A stretch of DNA of 64,000 nt from Toxotes chatareus. Its lineage: Eukaryota > Chordata > Actinopteri > Toxotidae. Shown here in pieces: positions 56,240 through 64,000 of this stretch. The position numbers and the translations under genes are program-made. Each line of letters begins with the position of its first letter. The first letter of the stretch is position 1. A model generated the notes under the pieces. That model saw only the letters and a program-made list of their open reading frames with translations. It had not been told where the DNA came from and did no database searches. The DNA lies in contig JAFBJY010000112.1 of NCBI GenBank assembly GCA_016801885.1, positions 124,001-188,000 of the forward strand, in the 5' to 3' direction.

Positions 56240-59200
56240 AAATGCTAGGCGAAATGATGTGATCCAGCTAGAGTTGAGAGGAGAAAGCGTACATCAGCAC
56301 GTCTCCGTGACCGTCGATGAAAGCGGGATGCCATCCTTCCTGCGTTTGAGGGTCTGCTAAAAAGGTTAGTGCAATCCAACGCAGATATCGCCTCAGGCGG
56401 TGACCTGGAATTAATCGTCCAGGTGGTGAGAAATCCCAACGGAGGCGTGAAACGAAAACTTCACAAAACTCTAGACTGCGAAATCATCCGAAAGAAGAAA
56501 GCGTCATCTGTATGTAGCATACAATACTGATGATCGTCTCTGTTTCGCCATCTGCCTAGCTCACCTCACAAATCCTGGGGGCACTGTCAATGAGGCTGTC
56601 GAACAAGGGAGAGAGTTGCAACGTCTCGCAGGTCTGAGCGAACAAACTTCCGTGACCTTTAGTGATGTTGGAAAATTTGAAAATATTCTCAGGCGTAAAA
56701 TTGTGGTCTTTCACAGGACTACAGATGAGCGTCCTCTCTCTCATTTTGAGACTGACTTTTCCGATCGTTCAAATCCTCTGTTTTTGCTTTTATTTCAAAA
56801 TCATTACTACGATATACTTAATCTGAAAGGTTTTCTGGGTGCTAGACATGTGTGTCAGTATTGTTACAAGACCTTTGAAAACTCTTACAAGCACAGCTGC
56901 CCCGGCTACTGCCCCGTCTGCTGTGACCTCTGTCCGGTTGGAGAGGGTCACAGGCGTGTATACTGCCAGGACTGCGGCAGGACGTGTTGTACATCTTTGT
57001 GCTTTTCCAAAAACAAAGAGCCTCAGCAGAAGGGTGAAAAGCAAGTCAGTACCTGCAATATGGTTAAAAGATGCAGGGATTGCAGAAATCTGTACACTGT
57101 TCCTGCCGGTAAAAGAGCAGAGTCTCACACCTGTCCTCTAAAGAAGTGTCACATCTGTGGGGAAAAAGTAGCCCTCGACGGTCTGAGCGCGGAGCAGCAC
57201 CAATGCTACATCCAGCCTCTCCCGCCTGTGACAGAGCACAGTGAGAAATTGATTTTTTATGATTTTGAAACATATGTTGACAGGGAAGGGGTGCACGTTC
57301 CTTACTTGGTCTGCACCAAAACGTGGAAGGGTAAAAGTGGGCCTCTTACGGTTTAGACTGTGTAAGAAACTTTCTCCTGCATTTCAGGAGACCTCTTTAC
57401 CAGGGAGCCACGTTTATAGCTCACAATGCACGAGGTTTTGATAGTTACCTGATCCTCAACTGCATGACAGAACTGGGTTACAAACCTTCTCATGTCATCA
57501 TGCACGGCAGTAAAGTTCTGAGTTTCACAGACCCAGATTTACGTTTAAAATTCATTGACTCCTTATGTTTTCTCACCATGTCTCTCTAAACGCTATGCCT
57601 AAAGCCTTAGGTTTTAGCGACCAGAGCAAGGGAAACTTCCCTCACAGGTTCAGCTCAAAAAGGCGCCTGAGATACGTCGGCCCCTACCCTCCTCCTGCCG
57701 ATTATGGTGTAGAACGCATGACAGCGCACCAGCGAACAGAGTTTAACAGTTGGTATGAAACAGCTTCTCAGGGCATCTTTGACTTTGAAAAGGAAGCCCT
57801 GCACTACTGTAAAAACGATGTCGCTATCCTGTTAGAGGGATGTGCCAGATTCAGGAACCAGTTTCTCAAAGATACTGGGGTGGACCCTTTCAGCAGCGTG
57901 ACTATCGCCTCTGCCTGCATGAAAGTGTTTCTCGCCAATTTCCTGCCCCCTAAATCCTTAGCTGTACCTTCACCCGATAACTACAGGCGTCAGTGTAAAA
58001 ACTATTCCAACGCCTCCATCCAGTGGTTAGAGTGGGTAGCACACACTGAAAACAGATTTATCCAACATGTGCTAAACAGAGGTGAAAAACAAATTGGCCC
58101 TTACTTTGTAGACGATTATGCCGAAATTGATGGTGTAAAGTATGCGTGGGAGTTTCTAGGATGCTTTTATCATGGTTGTCCTACCTGCTTTCAACCTCAT
58201 GAGACATGCTCTCTGACAGGAGCCCCTATGAAGCGCTGCATGAAGCTACATGCATGCGAAAGTACAAAGACTAAAAACTGTGTACGGTGTCCGTACGATC
58301 GTCATGAGAGAGCATGATTGGTCAGAGATGAAGCGTTCTCATCCTGGGGTGAAAGCATTTCTCGAACGCTTTCGAGCCCCTGAACCTCTCTCCCCACGTC
58401 AAGCTCTGTACGGGGGCAGGACCTGCGCCGTGTAGTTGAGACACACGGCTTCCTCTGACGAAACCGTGCGGTACGTGGACATGACGTCTCTGTACCCCAA
58501 CATTAACTGTAGCTTTCCATACCCACTAGGCCATCCTACCATCATTTCCAAAGACTTTGATGACCCACGAAACTACTTTGGGCTCATCAGCGCCATCATC
58601 TACCCTCCTCGCGGTCTCTTTTTCCCCGTACTGCCTTACAAAGCATCTCAAGGTAAATTGGTGTTCACCCTCTGCCGCACGTGTGCTGAAACAAACAATC
58701 AGACATCCTCTTGCAGACACGACGATGAGGCTAGAGTGTTGACAGGGGTGTGGGTCAGTGTTGAATTCATCAAAGCTCTGGATCGGGGTTACAGAGTTGC
58801 TGAGATTAACGAGGTATGGCACTTTGACAGACGTAGCGATTCCATCTTTGCCGACTACATACATACTTTCCTGAAAGGAAAGCAGGAGGCTTCGGGGTAC
58901 CCCCCCAGAGGCGTGTGATGAGGAAAGCCGAGAAAAGTACATCAGAGACTACCGGCTCCATCAAGGTATTCAATTAGATGGCAAAATAGAATCGAACCCT
59001 GCCAGGAGACAGGTGTCTAAGCTCTGCCTCAACAGCTTCTGGGGTAAGTTTGCCCAAAGAACAAACATGACAAGAACTGAGATTGTCAGTGACCCGGAGC
59101 AGTTTTTCCGCTTCATGTTTTCAGGACAGTATCGTGTCAAGTACTTTGCCTTCCTCAGCGACAAAACCGCTATGGTTCAGTGGAAATAGCACGAACGATG

Positions 59201-59730
59201 CGTTGTACCCCCCAGCAGATCTAATAATGTTTTCATCGCTGCCTTCACCACCGCCTACGCCCGTCTCAAGCTGTACGGGTATCTGGAGCAGTTAGGAGAC
59301 AGGGTCCTCTACACCGACAGCGTGATTTATTCAGTGAAAGAGGAGAGTCCCCTTGGAACTGGGTCACTATCTGGGGGATTTGATGGATGAGCTGGGTGGT
59401 GACAGTATTCAAGAATACGCCGCTGCTGGTCCCAAAAGTTACGCCTACCAAACTAGAAATAGTAAAAAGGTAGTGATGCGTGTCAAGGGTATCACTCAGA
59501 CCCGCGAGTGCAGCGAGCGAGTAAACTTTGATACTGTGAAAGAGCTGGTGGAAGGTTATTTGGACGAGTCTAGGGAGAGGAAGGGGGTGATTCACATCCC
59601 TCAGCAAAACATCGCTAGGGATAAAAAGAGACTGCTGCTGAAAAATTCAGCATTCCACAAAAAGTTCAGAGTGGTGTATGACAAAAGACGTCTCTTTAGC
59701 GACGGAACAAGTCTGCCTTTTGGCTATTGA
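56240..59730 (+). pseudogene. Polinton-like family B DNA polymerase with OTU-like N-region
   Basis: Frame 56510-57356 begins with CFAICLAHLTNP, later KIVVFHRTTDERP and FQNHYYDILNLKGFLG, matching an OTU-like cysteine protease layout. A Cys-rich zinc region follows (CQYCYKTF, CPVCCDLC, CQDCGRTCC, CHICGEKV). Exonuclease I is FYDFETY (57254-57274), exo II AHNARGFDSYLIL (about 57420-57455, other frame), exo III YCKNDVAIL (about 57806). Polymerase motif A is DMTSLYPNIN (58478-58507), motif B LCLNSFWGKFAQR (about 59020), and motif C LYTDSVIY (59307-59330), which lacks one of the two aspartates of YxDTDS. Frame changes lie near 57355, 57560, 58315, 58435, 58915, 59190 and 59355. The enzyme would copy the element by protein-primed synthesis. 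Confidence 0.85.
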
Positions 59731-59749
59731 TCATATCACCATGTCTGTG

Positions 59750-60430
59750 ATGGAAGAAATCAACTTTGACCCCAGACTTACTGCACCTTTTTCATGTCTG
59801 GTGGTGGGACCCAGCGCGGTGTGGAAAAACCCATTTTGTAAAAAGTGTTTTAGAAAATTTAAAAGATGTTGTAAATATTGTACCGGAAAATGTAGTGTGG
59901 ATTTATACTTCCTTTCAATCAATGTATGCTGAGTTGCAAAAGACAAATAAAAATATTAAATTTGTTGAAGGTCTGCCTGAATCTTTTGAAGAGGCGACAA
60001 CCTGTTTCCTCCCGAGCAGAGTCACCTGATTATTCTGGACGATGTTATTTTTCAGGCCTCTCACCATCCTGAAGTGGTTAGAATTTTCACACAGTACAGA
60101 CATCATAGACATATGAGCGTCATGATGCTCATTCAAAATGTATTTCATCGAGGCAAATACAGCCGCACCATCAGTCTAAACAGTAATTATATGGTGCTCT
60201 TTAAAAATCCTCGGGATAAATTACAGGTGAATGTATTAGCTCATCAGATCTTTCCTTCCCAAAAAGCCTTTTTTCTGGAAAGTTTTGAAGACGCCGTCAA
60301 AGACCCTCACGGGTATTTAATCGTCGACCTCACATGGCCTGCCCAGAACGGTACAGACTGAGGACCGGGATACTTCCTGGTCAGTGGCCGACTGTTCCAA
60401 AACCCAGATAAATTCCTCGTCCTCATCATG
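59750..60430 (+). pseudogene. Polinton-like packaging ATPase (A32/FtsK type)
   Basis: FDPRLTAPFSCLVVGPS starts the fold, but the Walker A loop changes frame at about 59815 (GPSA in one frame, RCGKTHFVKSVLENL in the next). Then IVPENVVWIYTSFQSMY and FVEGLPESFEE. A further shift near 59996 leads to Walker B, HLIILDDVIFQ (60039-60071), and SVMMLIQNVFHRGKYSRTIS, LFKNPRDKLQVNVL and FLESFEDAVKDPHGYLIVDL. The family packages DNA into capsids. A TGA at 60359 and a linker overlap the next ORF start at 60428. Confidence 0.85.
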
Positions 60431-60830
60431 TCGGTGCTTATAAAAAGGAACGGTCCCTTACTCAAAGCTCTGTACCTGGCTACGCCTCAGAAACGTCGAG
60501 ATATTCTTGCTCACTCCTCGCCGGACTTTCTCAACGCCTTGTGTGAGATCGTAGTCAATCTTTTGAAAGGCAACATTCCCCTCTCATCTCAGCAATACAC
60601 AAAACTAAAGAGACAGAAAAAAATTATCAGACTGCTGGCGGACAGAAAAGTGGGTTTGAATGCAAAAAGCAAGTGTTGAAGAAGCAGACGGGCGGATTTC
60701 TTTTACCCCTACTTTCAGCCACTATACCTATCATCGGAAACCTCGTAGGAGGACTTATCTCTGGAGATGACCCAGAAAATGTTTCTCCTCTTAGCCCAAC
60801 AGTTGAACCGCCTGACCCGCCCTGAATCTT
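60428..60830 (+). pseudogene. pX-like basic core protein of the Polinton-like element
   Basis: 60428-60679 encodes 83 residues that are strongly basic toward the end (KLKRQKKIIRLLADRK). One frame over, at 60682-60770, the continuation TGGFLLPLLSATIPIIGNLV is glycine/leucine-rich and hydrophobic, as in adenovirus pX/mu-like proteins (basic segment plus GG-motif). A one-base shift at about 60676 divides them. The role as DNA-condensing virion core protein is inferred from the layout. Confidence 0.55.
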
Positions 60831-61395
60831 CTTATATCAGACAGATGGCTGAAGATGATTTGGATGTTCAAATGAGGGAGATTTTAAGCCAACACTGATT
60901 GAGTCCCTCTGAAAAATTAAAAAATACAACACGCTCCTGCAAAGATACTTCGCTCTGATCAAGCAGGGTCCAAAGAGGAACATCTAGTGACTTTGTCTCT
61001 GCACCACGACCCATCAAGAGAGGCGGTCGAAGGAGTTCCTGCAGCAGAGGACATGACGGCTGTGCCACAGAAGGATTTGAGGGAGGGAGCGGGATTTTGG
61101 TGAAACGGCTAGTGAGATATTAAAAAGTCTTTCTCCTCGCGATCCAGAAACGCTGAGTACGTGATGAAGAAATTGTGAAAAGTGGATGCAGATGAACTGG
61201 ATAACATTGCTCGTATAGTAGACAATGATGCTGTGTTAGAAGATGCCTGGTGTGAACTTTGCCCTGAACAGAAAGTTGAGTGTCTAGAAAGTCTACAGGA
61301 ACAGCACTGTACAAACACTGGAGGGAGAAGCTGAAACCATTCCTGATTTAGCCATAATCACACACCACTTGTCACATGTAGAAAAATAGTAAAGA
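60767..61395 (+). pseudogene. Small helical ORF after pX, unknown function
   Basis: ATG at 60767 opens 44 codons (FLLLAQQLNRLTRPESSY; EDDLDVQMREILSQH) ending at 60899. A frame change follows and the related reading continues as KYNTLLQRYFALIKQG (60930-60977). More shifted residues reach about 61390. It is alpha-helical by composition, with no known domain. It overlaps the end of the preceding ORF, as is common in compact virus-like elements. Confidence 0.45.
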
Positions 61396-61399
61396 AGAA

Positions 61400-62380
61400 T
61401 AAAATGTAGTAAAATAATTGTGTAACTGTCCCTTTGTTGTGAGTGTAAGTCACAACCATAGACTGTATATAAAAGATGCACGAAGTCATTTTCACGTCAT
61501 CCATTGGTTTGTGGACCCCTGTTTTGATGCCTCGATTTCTTTACTTCCTGATTGTTATCTTGACATTTTGGAGTCATAAGTTACCACATTTGAAATGAAA
61601 GTGCGGCGTTTGGGAAAGAGCAGGGACAGAACCTGACTGAGTGGACAGACTGAGTTGGTTGATCACAAGCTTACTATTACAGACTTGCTAACTGGCAGCA
61701 ATTAGCAGGCAATTTGAAACCGTACATATCTACATTTGTCTGATATTACATACAAGATAAGCTGCCTGCTGATGTTTTAGTTTACTTGGGCATTTATCGC
61801 CATATCTTCATTGTTTTTTCATCAAGCATTGTAACAGATGGTCTGTTGCAGCAAGGCGCTATGTTGTACTGAGATCAATTTTCCACTTATCACTGCTCAA
61901 ACTAACCTTGACAGTATTTATTCTTTATTGCAAATTTAACACCACACTGATTCAACTGTCATATTTTCAGCGTTTTCAGTGTTTTCATGTTATTATTCTG
62001 CACTTGTATGAATATTGCATTGTTAAAGTCTGGGAACTACACAAGTCACACAGTTTCATGGAGGTTTTACTGATGTCAAGAAATCTCTCAGCCTCAAACA
62101 AATGTGTTTAGGGAGAAAATGTCCTCTGGAAAACACAAAGGGCTGATTCAGCATTCTTTTCAAAATTAACACATAAGGTACAAAAATATATCAGTTGTAA
62201 GGCGACATTCAACAAAACCAAGACCACATTGACCAATCACAGCACATTATTAGATGAATAAAACACATGACATGTGTTTACCTGTGCTGACTGTGAGGTG
62301 ACGGTGCTCCGTGCTTCACATCACGTTGGGTGATGAACATATATTAGTCTTTTAAAGTTGACAGTATAAATCTCTTGCTA
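61400..62380. other. No gene; MITE-like sequence
   Basis: At 61455-61500 the sequence cataGACTGTATATAAAAGA and neighbours resemble a frequent fish DNA repeat. No coding region recognised. The expected capsid and integrase genes of the Polinton-like element are not here. Confidence 0.45.
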
Positions 62381-63960
62381 ATATATGGTTCAAACATTTA
62401 TGGTTGTGCGAGGTATATTGTAAATCTTTTCATCCTCCATGTTGGATGTTTATGTCTGTATCAGGAATGATGATCCTTTTGAATCTCAAGAGCTTTGTTA
62501 GAATCAGCTTTTCTTATGCTAAAAGTATATGAGGCCGATCTATATTGATTTTTTTCCTTTCATATTTTCAGATGGTCAGGATCTTATTTTAAGAAAGAAA
62601 AAAGTAAGAAAGTTAGAACAGAAAGAAGATAATGACAGTGGTCAGTATCCTGAGGACAAAGGGTTGAAGGCTTGGTTAAATCCACTTGACAAAGATTTAT
62701 CTCTGTACTTCAGAAGGTCAGATTCAGAACTGATTTTCTTGACTCCAAAGAAACAACTCTCTGAAACACTAAATCATTTCCTGAAGTACATGACACCATA
62801 GATGATCTGATACACAGAGAAGACTGTGAGATCTTCTGGTTAATGCACCTGTGCACATTTCTATCTCCCTTATCAGTAACATCTCTGCCTGAGATCATCT
62901 CTCCTCCATATGTCAGACCTGCTGCTGTCAGTCAGGACAAACCTCATTCAACCTCTGATGTTTTCTCTTTTTTCTTTGGAGACAACATATCAAATAAAAT
63001 GTATTCTTTTAAAAAATTATCACATTTTGAAACACATCATATGCTTTAACCTCCAAATGATATTGAACTGCTTTATTCTGGAATTCAACTCTTTTAGTTT
63101 ATCAGGCTCAGCACTGAACCACATTACCTTCATTATTTTTTTTTCTGGTTTCTATGAACAAGTGAAGGATCATCAGATGTGACAAATTCAATGCGACTCC
63201 TGCTGCAGGAGGTTGTTAAAAGGACGAGACAGAGAGAGAAAAACCAAAGCTAATATCAGAGTGTGAAAGTACAAACATGGCGTGAAACTGTTTGGAGCTG
63301 CTCGTGTTTTCTTCTCTGACATGTCAGTTTTTTTAGAACAGCCTGCTCCAGACAGACATACATCATTCACCATGTCACACTCCTTCCATTTCATAGTGAT
63401 TGGTTTAACTGTTCTTCAAGGGACGTTCAGTGACTTGGAAATTCTCATGTATCCAGCCACTGATTTCTGCTTTTCAATCCCATTTTCTCAGAGACACTCA
63501 GTGTTGTTCTGTCTTCATGGTGGAGAATTTCTCTGCTCACTCACCAAAAGCTGGATCTTCCTGATGCAGGTGTATTTATACTACAATCACCTGAAAGCCC
63601 TTGGCTGCACACAGGTGATCTCCATTTATCTAATTATGTGACTTTTCAAACCAGCTGGCTTCACCACTGATGATTTAGATGTATCCTGAGAGTTTGTGTT
63701 TTACATTAATAATTCAGATCACATTATTGAGATCTGTTTAACTTTGTCATTAAAGGGACTTTTTTCTGTTTGTGAGTGTCAAAAGAAAATTAATTAAATT
63801 AAATTAAATTCCTTTGATTCAATGTTATGTTGTTGTACAACATTGAATCAAAAGGAATTTAATTTAATTTCCAAGCAGGTGAAACATCTGCACTTTAAAT
63901 CAACAGCTACACAATGACATAAACATTTAACAGAAAAAAAGAAGAAGAAAAGTATTAATC
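62380..63960 (+). repeat. Duplicated segment, copy B (partner at 10880-11470)
   Basis: Matches copy A at both ends but retains extra internal parts: 62470-63135, with an open frame 62560-62801 (KGLKAWLNPLDKDLSLYFRR), and 63475-63760. The signal-peptide-like ATG frame at 63372 (MSHSFHFIVIGLTVLQG) is open for 90 codons, to 63641, and includes two Cys residues in FCLHGGEFLCS. Whether it is the first exon of a living gene right of the window cannot be told. It ends with the hairpin 63801-63867. Confidence 0.75.
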
Positions 63961-64000
63961 CATTTAGATAAGAAATAATAGATTTTAGTGACACTTTCCA

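Larger units (their letters stand above)
53990..61400 (+). mobile_element. Partial Polinton/adintovirus-like element
   Basis: Plus-strand genes occur as in Polintons: spliced leader exons, an OTU-like plus family B DNA polymerase, an FtsK/A32-type packaging ATPase, a pX-like core protein and a small helical ORF. All are decayed. Integrase, protease and capsid genes expected at the other half are absent, and no terminal inverted repeats were found. So this is a half element or an integrated relative of adintoviruses. Frameshifts everywhere show a fossil. Annotated as found; nothing restored. Confidence 0.8.

Noticed and set aside
56790..58942. Minus-strand frames opposite the DNA polymerase
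   Set aside because: Shadows of the plus-strand polymerase, whose motifs are in order; the minus frames show no motif.

Overview
This window is teleost fish nuclear DNA, probably percomorph-like. Evidence: a FISNA-NACHT-LRR-B30.2 receptor relic (the fish NLR expansion), a fish multi-exon gene of the SAMD3-like type with clean GT-AG introns, and a dense mix of teleost repeat classes (Ty3/gypsy chromovirus, Helentron, CR1/L2 and L1 LINEs, hAT, Harbinger, Polinton, tRNA-derived SINE, the dispersed 'tatagcgcc' repeat). The species cannot be named from sequence alone. No intact cellular protein-coding gene is certain; most of what can be read is decayed mobile DNA around immune-type gene relics.

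Layout: 1-1549, 3' end of a Ty3/gypsy chromovirus (integrase tail, chromodomain, 3' LTR). 3200-10350, a long decayed Helentron (OTU protease, 18-residue repeats, Zn-finger/DUF6570-like region, Helitron N-domain, HUH Rep, PIF1 helicase, AP-type endonuclease), split by a CR1/L2-type LINE. 10880-11470, a segment duplicated at the far right end. 11495-11975, a LINE shard. 12446-18745 (minus), an NLR pseudogene. 20160-24420, a local tandem duplication holding an L1, a SINE and other repeats. 24502-30900, LTR remains, a nearly full-length LINE and a Harbinger relic. 31412-31992, a solo LTR with perfect target duplication. 33376-34941, a deleted hAT. 35083-37724 (minus), a ten-exon SAMD3-like gene with a frameshift. 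38690-49950, a large inverted duplication with a 6 kb centre. 49955-53560, a retroelement relic interrupted by an LTR element that has a tRNA-Leu primer site, a five-hairpin leader and a gag relic, itself hit by another solo LTR. 53990-61400, half of a Polinton/adintovirus-like element (spliced 5' exons, OTU-like plus family B polymerase, packaging ATPase, pX-like core protein). 62380-63960, second copy of the 10880 segment.

The main biological interest is threefold: two unrelated large DNA elements (Helentron and Polinton-like) that each carry an OTU-type cysteine protease region; the unusual architecture of the Polinton-like element (spliced, tandemly duplicated leader exons, polymerase catalytic motif damage); and the inverted duplication around an unidentified three-copy module beside immune-type gene remnants. 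Coordinates for fragmented genes are outer limits estimated from reading-frame similarity and visible splice signals. All family assignments come from recognised motifs, not from a database search.
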